A stretch of DNA of 64,000 bases from assembly GCA_032207245.1 (NCBI GenBank), contig CM063509.1, positions 57,429,744 to 57,493,743 on the forward strand, given 5' to 3'. Both the position numbers and the translations under genes were made by a program. Positions 11,668 through 22,735 of the stretch are shown one piece after another. A model generated the notes under the pieces. That model was not told the origin of the DNA and searched no databases. It was given only the letters and a program-made list of their open reading frames with translations. Each line of letters starts with the position of its first letter. Position 1 is the stretch's first letter. The stretch is from Pardosa pseudoannulata. Its lineage: Eukaryota; Arthropoda; Arachnida; Araneae; Lycosidae.

Positions 11668-13357
11668 CTACACTGTATTGCTAATGATGACCGTTTACTT
11701 GTAATTTTAGACATTTTGTTGAATACCTAGAAAAATACATGAGAAGTTATCCTGAAACCTCAAACAAGTAGATTGGTAGACGTCATATATTTCAGATAAT
11801 AATTTTTCCCGAAACCCCATAGGGCACCGTCAACAAATTGAAGAAAAACGAATATGTTTTGGATAACCCTGTAAAAAGTAATGTATGAAAAGCTTTGAAA
11901 CTTTAGCACATGATTAGGATGCTTCTTGTAATAATATGTGTTCATTGTTATGAGGATAGCACGTATACTCGTGGAGAAATGAAGGGTTTTATAAAAAATC
12001 AATCACAAATTTCTACAAGTGTTTTTGCTTATAATTTGCAGAGTTCTCAATATCAAAGAATGCTTATTCTATCGACGATCACTTTCAGAATTTTCAAGCT
12101 GTGGTTTTGGGACTTTCTCAAAAGTTGTTCTATACATTTAGCTAATACATTATGCATATTATAATTTGATTGCATTTCACGCATGCGCAGTGAAACATTA
12201 TTTAGTATACCTTGTAGAATTGTTGTTGTAGAATTATGACATTGCTTCTTTCAGCCGCAATAACCTTTCACCGGTTCTTTGGTGGAATTATATGGCGGCA
12301 GACACAATTCACTGTCTTCATATGGAATGCTCCAGAACTATATAACAGAGTAAAATGCAAATTGACAAAAATAAAAGAGTCCTATTAATTGAATAGCTCA
12401 AGGAATTTTATTTATTTTCTATTACTTGCTGACTTTGTCAGAGAAATACCCGTTCTCGACATGACACAAAGATAGGGAAAAAGCAAAATGGCTAAAAAAA
12501 ATTCGTTTTTTTAAATGATGCGGGTGATCTCTCCCCCAATTTCGGCCAAAATGATGCCCATTCAATACCGCGAATGGCGATGTCAGTGGAAAAATCCCGC
12601 CAACGGGAACCCAAGACGATCGCCAAAACGTAGCGTGAGTAGGAAGAACAGACTAGGAATCTTAGGGCGCCAAGCAACGCTCAAGCTGTGGACAAAAGGT
12701 GAAAGCTGGGGAGAGCAAAATGGGAACTCACGGATGGTCCGCCTGAGAAGATTGAAGGTGACTTGGACATGGACAAGCCCCATTCCATAAAATAAGGGGT
12801 CAGGAAGCCGGCATTGATTGCATTTCGCGCATGCGCAGTGAAACATTATTTAGTATACCTATTCATTATTTATTTTCATCCAATATTTATTATTTTTAAA
12901 TTTCGATTGCAGGGAATTGTGTACAATGTTGTTTGTCATGCGTAATGAAAATGGCATTATTTGATATTGAGAACTCTGCAAATTATAAGCAAAACACTTG
13001 GAGAAATTTGGGATTGTTTTCATAAAATCCTTAATTTTTTTACGAGTATACGCGCTATCCTCATAACAATAAATACAGATTATTACAAGAGTCTTCCTAA
13101 ACATGTGCTAAAGTTTCAATGCTCTTCATGCATTACTTTTTACAGGGTTATCCAAAACATATTCGTATTTCTTCAATTTGTTAACGGTCCCCTATGGGGT
13201 TTCGGGAAAACCTCTTAGCTGAAATATATGACACCTGCCACCCTGTTTACATGCCTGGGGTTTCAGGATAATTCCTGATGTATTTTTCTAGATATGCAAC
13301 AAAATGTCTAAAATCGCAAGTGACCGGTCATCCTTAGCAATATAGTTTACACTGCGC
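11668..13357. mobile_element. element with ~400-bp terminal inverted repeats
   Basis: Left arm (about 11668-12060) and right arm (about 12955-13350) are inverted copies of each other over some 400 bp. Examples are ATTTTAGACATTTTGTTG, CCTAGAAAAATACATGA(G), GAGTTCTCAATATCAAA and TTACAGGGTTATCCA. Cassettes A and C have contiguous sequence at this place, so it is an insertion. Long inverted arms suggest a foldback or Mutator-like element; I found no transposase. The open frames of 80-85 codons in the arms mirror each other and are not convincing as genes. Confidence 0.75.
12168..12861. repeat. 45-bp direct repeats around a GC-rich core
   Basis: The sequence GATTGCATTTCRCGCATGCG and its continuation through AGTATACCT occurs at about 12169-12213 and 12817-12861 in the same orientation. 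It holds a CGCATGCGCAG block that resembles an NRF1 site. Between the repeats, 12505-12800 is GC-richer than the surroundings and has an open frame on each strand (12515-12790 +, 12583-12846 -), neither of which resembles a known family. This looks like a separate insertion or capture inside the long-inverted-repeat element. Confidence 0.6.
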
Positions 13358-14682
13358 TTTTTATTTTAAGCTCCAAGTTTTTACCAGGTTTAAATTCATC
13401 TGGCCAATACTAGAACATACTCAATTTACGCTCTGACGAAATTAAACTAATTTTATGAATAGCATAACTGTGAAAATAAAATAACATTGAGAAAGAATTA
13501 TAACATATCCTTTTATTTTCTTTTACAAAATTACATATCTTCTAGGACAACAAAATTCGAAAACAGAAAGGTATTTATAATCAGTAATTTACTATTATTT
13601 TATTGTAGTAAATAAATTATTCTAGATTTTACAGCCAGCTTGTTCAAATCATCATCTGCATTTACAGTCATGCTTATATTGCACAGAAAATAATGCTAAG
13701 ATTGTCAACCTCTTATGAATGAAGATATGTTTTTGCTGTATTTATAGTTGAAAACGATCTTTCAACACTAGCAGAGGAAACTGGTAGTGTACACAAATTT
13801 CAATATGTTTGAAAAAAAAAAATCTTTCAAGACAGACATTAAAAATATTTCTGAGAGACCCCCTGTAAATGCCTACATATTTACCTCTTTAATTTCTCCT
13901 GAATACGTGTTTTTATTTATAAGTATATCAATTGATCACAGGGAGCAATAAAAATTATTTATTGTATAATGCACATCTGGAATTTTTCCCTTAAATATGT
14001 TAATAATAAACGAAAATAAGTTGAAGTGAATGACGTCATGGCCGGAACAGAAGTAAAATGGGTTCTATTGCAGCAATATAGGACACTTTCAGATCTTCGG
14101 AGTACGAGTTTCATTGACGATTCTCATGTCTACGACGCAAAGCCATTTACGCGTGCATAAAACTTGGGGTCGTTTTAAACACTGTCAACGCTCTTTGCCC
14201 ATTGTCGTGTATGATGTTGCATTTAACCGTCTGACTTCTACAAAGCATTATTGCTCTTGTCTTGTGCTATGTCAAAAATGCATAGAAGTGTGATCGTACT
14301 GCTGTATTTCACTACAATTTTCACACTATAGATTAAGTCTCTCTCAATTAATGGGGAAATTATAGTAACATACAGCACCACGATTGCACTTTCCCGCCTT
14401 TTTGACAGAACGAGAAGAGTGATAGCGTTTCACCAAATATAAACGGTTAATTAACAACAAACGCGATGGATATGTAAAATTGGCATTGCACGGTGGTTCC
14501 CATTTATATACTTTAATTTGCTCAGCAAACATTTTTCAATTTTTTGGATATATATGCCCATAACGATAACTACCTGGACATGAGCCGTAGATATATGCTA
14601 GCCATTTTATTACGGGAGCATCACATAGGCAGATAATATACAAGCAATACACAGCCAATACTCCCAAGATAACACAAACAAA

Positions 14683-15270
14683 ATGGATCCTCGTAATTTA
14701 GAAGCGGGTGGAAAGTAAAAGACCCTCTCATTTGGCTTGCATGTTCTGAGGTACAATTTGAGAACTTAGAGGACATTATGACCACGAGCATGTTTTACAT
14801 GATACAGTTACCATTAACGAATTCGAAGGACATTAGGCTGGCTCGAATCCTGAACCAGCAACCCTGAGCCGTGGTAGCTCAGTCGGCAAAGGCAGCGATC
14901 TCGTAACTAAGAGGTTGTGGGTTCGGAACCCAAGCCAGCCTAATATCCCCCGTGTTAGTTAAAAATGACTCGGACATTTAAAATATGTTCGTGGTCACAA
15001 TGTCCTCGAAGTTCTTCTTGGTGGCAGGAGAAGTCTATGGGTCTTCTGCTTGGTTCGTGCTTCAAAATTATGAGGACCTACTTGCGAAGTCGTTTTTTCA
15101 CCTTAATGGTGCTCATTAAAACGAAAGGAACATTCCCTGGCCCGAAAACCTGCATGCTCAATCTTCCTTGGTTAATTCCAAGTGGCATAAGATACAACAA
15201 CAACAACAACCAGCAACCCTCTAGGAACAAGATCATTGCCTTTGCCGATTGAGCTATATCCACTTAGAAA
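14683..15270. mobile_element. nest of three SINE family 1 pieces
   Basis: 14683-14866 is a minus-oriented body (CCTCGTAATTTAGAAGC...GGCTGGCTCGAATCC). 14868-15205 is a plus-oriented, nearly complete copy whose head reads GAGCCGTGGTAGCTCAGTCG with TGGGTTCGGAACCC as B-box-like block, and which ends in (CAA)n at 15195-15209. 15206-15270 is a minus-oriented head fragment (GCCTTTGCCGATTGAGCTA on the plus strand). The tRNA-like head at 14868-14940 is SINE sequence and not a functional tRNA gene. Confidence 0.8.
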
Positions 15271-15353
15271 TGACATTAAAGGGTAAAATGCGATTCGTCC
15301 AAGGGGAATTTTATTTTCTCCATAGGTTAGCAACAGCCAGGTACAGTTCCACC

Positions 15354-15679
15354 TTAAACGAACTTGTCCCTGCAGTGGACGCGTGCATGCCTGCGCAGAT
15401 GCGACTTCCTGCCGAAGGCCACTCCACAAGTCTCGCACTCGAAAGGACGCTCTCCGGTGTGGACGATCATGTGGTCCCGAAGGTGGTGTTTCAGTGTGAA
15501 GGCACTGCCGCACTGGGAACAGCTGTACGGCCTGCGACCCGAGTGGGAAGCCATGTGGGTGCGCAAGTTCCCTGACTGGTCTGAGGAATACGGGCAGAAC
15601 GGACACTGGAATCTCTTCGGGATGCTGCTTCTCTTCCCGCCCAAGGAATGTTGCCGGACTCGAAAAACAACCGACATTT
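15354..15679 (-). CDS. three-C2H2 zinc-finger terminal exon (C)
   Basis: A candidate 3'-terminal exon encoding a DNA-binding C2H2 module of 107 residues from the first in-frame Met. The acceptor TTTCATTTTTCAG ends at 15680 and the exon starts with two bases of a split codon, exactly as in exon A. Finger 1 (RFQCPFCPYSSDQSGNLRTH) has C25, C28, H41, H45; finger 2 (CSQCGSAFTLKHHLRDH) C53, C56, H69, H73; finger 3 (CETCGVAFGRKSHLRRH) C81, C84, H97, H101. The linker HTGERPF is canonical. An AATAAA lies on the minus strand at 15310-15315, about 40 bp past the stop, consistent with a terminal exon. All ligands are intact, so this copy is more likely functional than exon A. Confidence 0.85.
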
Positions 15680-16406
15680 CTGAAAAATGAAATAATAATA
15701 GCAATCAGAATTACGATACTCACCCGTGTGTTAGTGCCATTCTTTCCCCAGGGAAAAATGGCACTTAACACACGGAACTTAACGAGAAAATTATACCACA
15801 TGTATACCATGCTCCTAAAATTTGGCATACAAGAGACTTTCCATATTATAAACCAACTGCTACAACGATCTTTCAATGCCATTCTAAAAATACTTCTTCA
15901 CGTTTATTACCATTTTTCTTAGGTGGAAGGGAGGGTGTGGGGTACTATTACTGGCCATAGGGGTTGAAAGTAAGACCTCATACAGAATTTTTTTTCAGGG
16001 AGAGTTCAAAGTCTTAATGGAAAGAAATGAACTTTCAATCTTATTAAAGAATTGTTTTTTTCAAACAATTTTCATTTATAGTTTTGAATGCATACTACAT
16101 ATATACATAAGTCATATACATACACCCATAGTTTTGCTTGCATACACAAATATGTCATAAAATAGATCTGCAACGCTGTACATAATTTCTTTGAATCTTG
16201 AAAAATAAATTTTCAAAGACATTGTGTATTTTAATTTACTTACTAAGGTTTTACCAGGTGTAAACTTGCCTAGTAAATACTGGAGCATATTTAATTAAAA
16301 GCTCCGGTATCTACCAGACGAGTTAAACTGGAGTAATTTTATGAATAACTGGGGAAATGAAATATTAAGAAAGGAATTATGACATTCTTTTACAAACTTA
16401 CATACC

Positions 16407-17053
16407 CAGGGCCTGACTAAGATACTTTAGTGCCCAGGGCACAATCCAATTTTTGTGCCCTGCACTCCCATTGCAAATTTATAGCGACAAGTTATTATCA
16501 TAATTACAGTCATATAAAAATTACAACATTGAATTAGCAAACATATTTAAGAAATTAGCATTAAAATAATATTCAAAATCAAAAACACCAAATTTTCATT
16601 TTACGTAATCATTATTATCTCTGTTTAGCCATGCTAAAAATTAAGGACTTTTAAAGACCTAGAGTGACCCACTTTTTTTATTTTTACCTTGTCACACTCA
16701 CAAGCTCTGTGGTGCAGAAAATAAATAATAGAATTAAAAATAATTTAAATTGATGAGATGATTTAATGGTTTATAGTGGTACGTTGCTAATAATCTGTCT
16801 TATAAATATGCTATAACCCATAGGATAAAAAGAGCACCAGGTTTGTTGAGGGAATTAATTATCAGGTAAATAACAGTAAAATTAAAGTAAATAGGAAACA
16901 ATATAGTTCATCACAAACACAATTACCTCGTACGATAATTTATTAAAACTTAACGATGGTAGCGTAAGTTTGCAATTTTTCCCACTTAATATGTGTTTCA
17001 AGCACTCGATTAAATTTTCGTGCCCCAAGTGCCCGTGCGATAATCGGGCCCTG
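16407..17053. mobile_element. 647-bp hAT-type non-autonomous element
   Basis: A perfect 8-bp target duplication TACATACC lies at 16399-16406 and 17054-17061. The termini CAGGGCCTGACTA and (reverse complement of the right end) CAGGGCCCGATTA are typical hAT ends. Cassette A at about 10265-10280 and cassette B at about 13530 show the empty site. No transposase is visible. Confidence 0.92.
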
Positions 17054-17835
17054 TACATACCTTGTATGACAAGATTCGGGAACAGAATGGCATAATCTGT
17101 AATTTATAAACTATCGTTTTATAGTAGTGAATTAATATTTCTAGTTTTAAAGTCCAGCTTGTTCAAACGAATGTTTGCATTTATAGTCACGACTTTATGT
17201 ATCGAACGTAATGCTAAATTTGTCAACCTCTGTCACCAGTTCTATTACGAAAAAATGTTTCAACACTTGCAGAACTAGTAAAGTGCACAAATTTCAATAA
17301 GTTTAAAAGAAAAACAAAGCTTGCAATGCATACATTGAAAATATTTCGAAACCCCCCCACACCCAAAAACGTCCTTGTTTACGTCTATATTTTAGTTCTA
17401 AATACCTGTCTTTATTCCTACGCATATCAGGTGATTACAGGAAATAGTAAAAAGTTAATGTATGTCGAACATATTGAGTTTTTCCCGAAATTTTTGGAAA
17501 GAAAAGGGTTTGTTATTCATGGGTAAATACGATGAGTAATTACAATGAAGTGAATGATGTCATGGCCGGAACTGATGTAAGATAAGTTCTGCAGCAATAT
17601 AAGGCACTTTCCGATCTCCGGAATACTGTTTCCTTGACCATTCTCATTTCAGCGACGTTACACAATTTGTGTATTGCATAGATTTCCAAGTCGTTTTAAA
17701 CACTATCAACGTTGTCTTGTAAATGATGTTGCATTTAATGAACAACACGATGAATACAGATGATTGAAATTGTTTGGTGGTTCATATTTATTTACTTCTA
17801 GTTGTTTCAAGATACATTTTTAAAAATTGTATGTA

Positions 17836-18124
17836 GCCTCCACACTAAGGCCAATTGTTCCCCACTTTCTGATGGTCACCTTGGACGATGGTTTACGGGT
17901 TGCATCCACACAGTGGGCCACTAAATGAGCCGAGTGCGTGGATTCATCCATACGGTCTACTGAGCATTTTAATTGCGCATCTGGCTGCCTTTGATCTTTT
18001 AGGAAAACCGCTTCCAAAGTCATTCTCCACCAAGGCCATTTTATCGTCTGTCATAGTTGATCCCGTTAAGCCATACAGCTCTCCAGACGGTGGTAATGGC
18101 TTGCAGTGGACCATAGTGTGGGGG
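17836..18124. mobile_element. MITE of the CCTCCACAC family, copy 1
   Basis: Inverted ends GCCTCCACACTAAGGCCAAT and (right, reversed) CCCCCACACTATGGTCCA. Cassette B reads through the insertion point at about 14545, so the insertion followed the duplication. It is homologous to 21974-22278 and 22351-22611. Confidence 0.85.
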
Positions 18125-18174
18125 AACTTTAGATATGAAAGCCCATAACAATAACTAGATGAGTATGAGCCACG

Positions 18175-18420
18175 GAAGTCCAGCCAGCAAGGGCAATGGT
18201 TGCGAGATTCAGGCTCAAGACGCTCAAATCCGTTGTGTTCATTAAAATGTAAAATACATTCGTGGTCGCAATGTTCACAAGTTCAAACGATACCTCTGGA
18301 GATAGCATGCGAAGCCTGGGGTCTTCTGCTTGGTCCGTGAACACTTCTTTTTCATCTCTAAATTATGGACCCACTTGAGCAACGTCGTTCTTTTATCCCA
18401 AGCGTGCTCTTGAAATGAAA
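18175..18420 (+). mobile_element. SINE family 1, decayed plus copy
   Basis: Shares ACATTCGTGGTCGCAATGTTC, TACCTCTGGAGATAGCATGC and GGGGTCTTCTGCTTGGTCC with the other family 1 copies. The tRNA-like head is mutated beyond recognition of an anticodon stem. Confidence 0.65.
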
Positions 18421-20235
18421 ATCGCGCTTCTTGGCCTTAATTCTAGTAGTCTTTGGCTCTTGTGCTGGATTCGTCAAAGTAACATTAATAACACCAACAT
18501 CATTATGTGGATGCAGTTCGAACGTGTGGGGGAAAAAATTGCGTTCATCGATTCTTCAGTATCATGTAGTACTAATAAAGTTGCATTCACAGGTGAAAAG
18601 CTGAATTTAAACGTAGTCCCCACGAAAATCTTATCTAAACTATGATTGGTTACTTCTCGTAGAGTTGCTTAGGATCGTATAAGTCTGATAGAGCCATAAG
18701 GTTGGTCTGTACCTGCCATATTAAATTCCACTTGCTCAGTGTTAACCTATGAGGAAAATAAAATTCCCTCTGAATAGTTCGCATTTTAAGAATTGTTTTT
18801 AAAAAATATACTACGTGTAAAAATAATAATGTTACGTTGGCCTAGTGTTTGAGAAAGAAATTAAAACTCATTAAGAAACACGTGAAAAATAGGTCTTGAT
18901 TAAATTAGTTTATAAATTTAGATAAATGCCTAAGGAATACAAATAGTTGAATCAACTTATCATTTGTAGATCGAAGACTGCTCTCGAGTCGGCGTCGATC
19001 CTAAGAAAATGGCTAAGCTTTCTTTGACTACGCAATAGAACAGCAAATTTTTCATGTTATCTTTTATTTTAATTAATCTCTTTTAAAAAAGTTCTTATTT
19101 GTGTTTAAAAAAGAGCATACCGAAATGTCTCACAAATAATTTAAAATTAAACATATTTTTCTCGTCGTTTTTTAAAATTGGCAAAGATAAAATCTCAGAG
19201 AATTTGCTGTTCTATCAGGTGGTATAAAAAAGAATTACTTAAACGTACCAAGTTGCATTTCTTATAGTCCCTTTTTTTTGTTTATTGTTTTACCTATCTA
19301 TGTTTTTATTTTTGAGCAACATGTTACAGAATCTGTATAACTCTGTTAACCATCCCAAATAGTCACTGTCAAGGTTACAGTCTAATTATCCTTTAATTAG
19401 ACAACGCGTTGGTTACTCATAATTTTTTAAGATTACGTTCTCACCTCCTCGCTCTCTCGTGAGCTGGAGCGTATTAAATTTTTGTTTGGATTACTTTTTG
19501 CCTAGAGGCCTAAATTTATGTTTTGATCTATTCACGTTCGGAGGTTAAAGTGAAGACTTTCCACTTCGCTAGGTACTCCGTTAACCCAATTACCTTGACC
19601 TTGAGGGAATTTTATTATTCCCATTTCCAACCAATATGGCAGGTACAGTGCCATCTTAAGTTGTCCATTCTGAAGAAGTTATTCGATATGGTAAGAAACG
19701 TGGTACGTATTACATCTTACTTCATTTTTAGCCATATTGGCTTTGATTTTATTTTGTAATAATCTGGCACAAATGTTTCGGTAAAAGCTGTCTTCATTAA
19801 TGGAGATACTTTATCATTTTGACACACTAACTTCTTATTTTCTTTGTGATTATTATCATACCTGCACTATTAATCTTAAATGAGTAATAATAGTGCGCAA
19901 TAATTATAACTACCTCGCCAAATTATGTCACAGCATAGAATCGGAAAAATTGTGCGATGCCAACTTGCAAGCTATTCCTTGTGCAATAGTTCATTTCCAA
20001 TCAGGGTATCTAGGGTAAAACCATTTAGAAATTCCATGTAATTCACAATTTCTTCCCAAATAAATTCCCATTTTTTAATACACAATGTCATTCAATACTT
20101 TTATAAAACTAGTTTTAGAAAAAAATTTAAATTGAAATACAGGTATAAATTTTAATATAAACAAATATAATTCCATTGATTAGAAGTATTAAAACTGAAA
20201 AACAAAAAAATCCAACTTAGAAATATTATTTTACG
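18421..20235. other. no gene seen; two inverted cassette fragments
   Basis: Mostly unique AT-rich DNA. 18708-18775 (reverse) and 19598-19640 (forward) both match the 3'-flank of zinc-finger exon C (GGGAATTTTATTTTCTCC and GGCAGGTACAG), so they are small remnants of further, partly inverted cassette copies. The open frames 18415-18645 and 19523-19759 lack intact zinc-finger motifs. Confidence 0.45.
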
Positions 20236-20400
20236 TTTTTAGTTTGGTTTAGCTTGGAGAGCTACTGTTTACTTTTTTGCAACTCGAAGGGTAATGAGAC
20301 GGAATCTACTGCTTAAAACCGATTCCGAACAGCTACGAACAATATAGTGGAATTCGAACCCGCGAACTCCGGTACCAGTCCAACCATCTGACCTCTACTG
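20236..20400 (-). mobile_element. SINE family 2 copy
   Basis: Body TAATGAGACGGAATCTACTG...CGATTCCGAACAGCTACGAAC as in the 60373-60549 copy. The minus-strand B box reads GGTTCGAATTCC. The tRNA head beyond it is decayed. Confidence 0.8.
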
Positions 20401-20780
20401 TTCTTAAAGTGTTCAGAACAACATACGTTAGGAAGAGAGGACTAATAAACATCATTAAAGTAATTTTTTAAAAAACCTGACAACTCTTGAAGTTCTGTTT
20501 TTACACACTATTTAAATAATGAAACCTAACATATCTATTACATTATTATTTTAAAGAGTTAATTTGTTTCATGACAGCTTTTAATTTTCTTCTTAGCTTC
20601 TTTGATTAGTGACTTTTTTTTGTTCCTTTTCTTTTAATAATTTCGATTTTAAAGATTCCCAATTGTCTCCAGAGAAATTCAAGAAAATTTTATATAAAAC
20701 TACGTGTATGTATAATATATTATTCTTTTTACACTTGAGTTCTTTTTGAGCTTAAAATAAATAAAATTAATTTTGTAAGA

Positions 20781-20815
20781 AAAGCCAACATTCAAGTTGA
20801 ATGAATGTTGGCTTT
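20781..20815. repeat. 14-bp perfect hairpin
   Basis: AAAGCCAACATTCA (20781-20794) pairs with TGAATGTTGGCTTT (20802-20815) across a 7-nt loop. A second half-copy, GGTTGAATGAATGTTGGTTTT, lies at about 20883-20903. It may be the end of a transposon. Confidence 0.6.
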
Positions 20816-20903
20816 CCCCAAAAAATTAATTTTCTTTTCTTTTATTTATTTAATTTTCATTTAATTTTATTTATTTAATTCAGGTTGAATGAATGTTGGT
20901 TTT

Positions 20904-21973
20904 CCAGCAAATAAAAAAATCCCCAAATAAAAAAGTTATCTGTCCGTCTGTCTTCGAATTTATGAAGCGGTTGGACCTGGAATGAATAGGGGCATCCATA
21001 TTGGATTCTTGATGAGTTAGGGTTAGCAAAATTCAAAGAATGTCTTTAGGACGTTCAAAATCAACCCCTTCCTCCTTTTAGAGTGTTTAATGCCATTATA
21101 TCAAACCCTATTTTCCCCAGTTAAGAACAGGTGACTAAGTTTATCACATAATAAATAAGTAAAAATAACTTTTTTTCTAACATTATGACGCCATCCCTTT
21201 AACCATCTCCTTTAATCACTTCTTATTTTAAATTATTGAAATATAAACTACATTATTTTCATACGTTTTATCGCTGAACTTAGGTATTAAGTATATAATT
21301 TTCTTTTATATTTGGCTTAAATAATACATTAGGTACATATAAGATAATTTTAAATTTAATCATCGATTATATTTCGTTGCAATGAAAATTTTATCACCGG
21401 TATTAACAACTAATTCTTTTCATAAAAGTCTAGGAGCTTATTTCATGGACTAATAAATATCTAGCGTATAAATTATACATTTTTGAAAATTAAGAAGTTT
21501 GTTCGTTTGTGTTTTTTTTATGCATAACCACACAGTTTGACTAAATGAATTCAATTTGATGCTAAACTGCATTAACAGTATCAGGAAACTTTAGAGGAGT
21601 ATGAAGATAAACAAATTATTGAGCATGTACCAGATAATTCTCAGCCAGAAAACGCACCTGCCTTATAGGTACCCTATGAGGTACTTCTAGAAATTTAAAA
21701 ATTTCAGTAAACCCGTCATATGATGGGCTATATGCTAGTTAAAAAAAAAATGTTTCAAACATTAAAAGAAAATTTTATTATACTTTTACGTATAATATAA
21801 ATAAATATTAGTAATTTTTTCTTGTGTGATTAATTGCAAAACATGAGATTGCAAAGTCCAACATCACAATCCAGACATAGACAATGGTACTTTCTTTCAG
21901 TATCTCTTATTGTTTTCATCTTTTCTGGAACAACTAAGTTTGCATTTTCTTGATGGTTGCTGTTTCTTATGTA
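20904..21973. other. no supported gene
   Basis: AT-rich DNA. A 30-codon stretch at about 21581-21670 (YQETLEEYEDKQIIEHVP) faintly recalls the region before the RT domain of BEL/Pao retrotransposons, but it is too short to call. Confidence 0.35.
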
Positions 21974-22278
21974 GCCTCCACACTATGGCCAATTATTCAC
22001 CACTTCCTGATGGTGACCTTGAGCGATGGTTCACTGGCTGCATTCACACGCTGGGCCACTAAATGAGCAAACCGAGTGGATTCGTCCATAGGGTCTACTG
22101 CGCACTTTAGTTGAACATTTGGTTGCCTTTGATCTTTGGAGAAAAACCGCCTCCGAAGCCATTGTCTGCCAAGGCTATTTTATTGTCTGCCACCATCGGC
22201 CACGATACACCATACCCCCTCCAGACGGGTAATGGCAGTAATTGCAGTGGAGCATAGTGATTGCATAGTGTGGAGGGG
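21974..22278 (+). mobile_element. MITE of the CCTCCACAC family, copy 2
   Basis: Starts GCCTCCACACTATGGCCAAT and ends AGTGTGGAGGGG. It is homologous along its length to copy 1 (17836-18124) and to the inverted copy 3 72 bp downstream. The ends are inverted repeats of about 17 bp. The target duplication is unclear. Confidence 0.9.
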
Positions 22279-22350
22279 CACTTTTATAAGTGGGAGGTAC
22301 CTGTCTAATAAAATGCCTTTCAATCGAACGGTTGGGGTTGTTATCTAAAG

Positions 22351-22611
22351 GCCCCTCCACACTATGGTCCACTTCAAGCTATTACCACCGTCTGGAGGGG
22401 GTATGGTTTATCGTGGCAGACGACGGTTTCGGAGGTGGTTTTTCTCCAAAGATCAAAGGCAGACAGATGCGCAATTAAAGTGCGCAGTAGATCCTATCGA
22501 TTAATCCACTTGCACGGCTCATTTAGTCTTCCAGCGTGTGGATGCAACCAGTGAACCATCGTTCAAGGTCACCATCAGGAAGTGGTGAACAATTGGCCAT
22601 AGTGTGGAGGC
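22351..22611 (-). mobile_element. MITE of the CCTCCACAC family, copy 3 (inverted)
   Basis: Starts GCCCCTCCACACTATGGTCC and ends GGCCATAGTGTGGAGGC, running in the opposite sense to copy 2. Copies 2 and 3 form a palindrome with arms of about 260-300 bp. The short open frames across them on both strands are by-products of the repeat. Confidence 0.9.
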
Positions 22612-22735
22612 TACATTTGCTTGGCTGGCCTTTTTCTGCAATGGTATCTGATATATAGTTTTTCGTAAATAGGGTAGAGTTCATAATAATTTTATCTAAC
22701 ACAATAAGCATAGTTTGGTACTTTCATTTATCTGG

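Larger units (their letters stand above)
11586..14600. repeat. duplicated cassette, copy B (interrupted, no exon)
   Basis: The left edge (11586-11665, CATAAATACGTCATAAAA) and the segment 13360-14600 align to cassette C 16125-18170. The landmarks are TTACCAGG, CAGCTTGTTCAAA, GTGAATGACGTCATGGCCGG (14025-14044) and TGCCCATAACGATAACTA (about 14557). The intervening 11668-13357 is an inserted long-inverted-repeat element. The zinc-finger exon part of the cassette is missing here. Confidence 0.75.
15290..18170. repeat. duplicated cassette, copy C
   Basis: Contains zinc-finger exon C plus about 2.5 kb of flank homologous to copies A and B. Two transposons present only in this copy (16407-17053 and 17836-18124) interrupt the alignment. 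Confidence 0.8.

Noticed and set aside
14868..14940. Apparent tRNA gene (A-box and B-box-like blocks, cloverleaf-like)
   Set aside because: It continues into the SINE family 1 body and (CAA)n tail, and related decayed heads occur at other family 1 copies; it is a SINE head.
21581..21700. BEL/Pao polyprotein fragment (YQETLEEYEDKQIIEHVP)
   Set aside because: Only about 30 codons with weak resemblance and no flanking retroelement signal.
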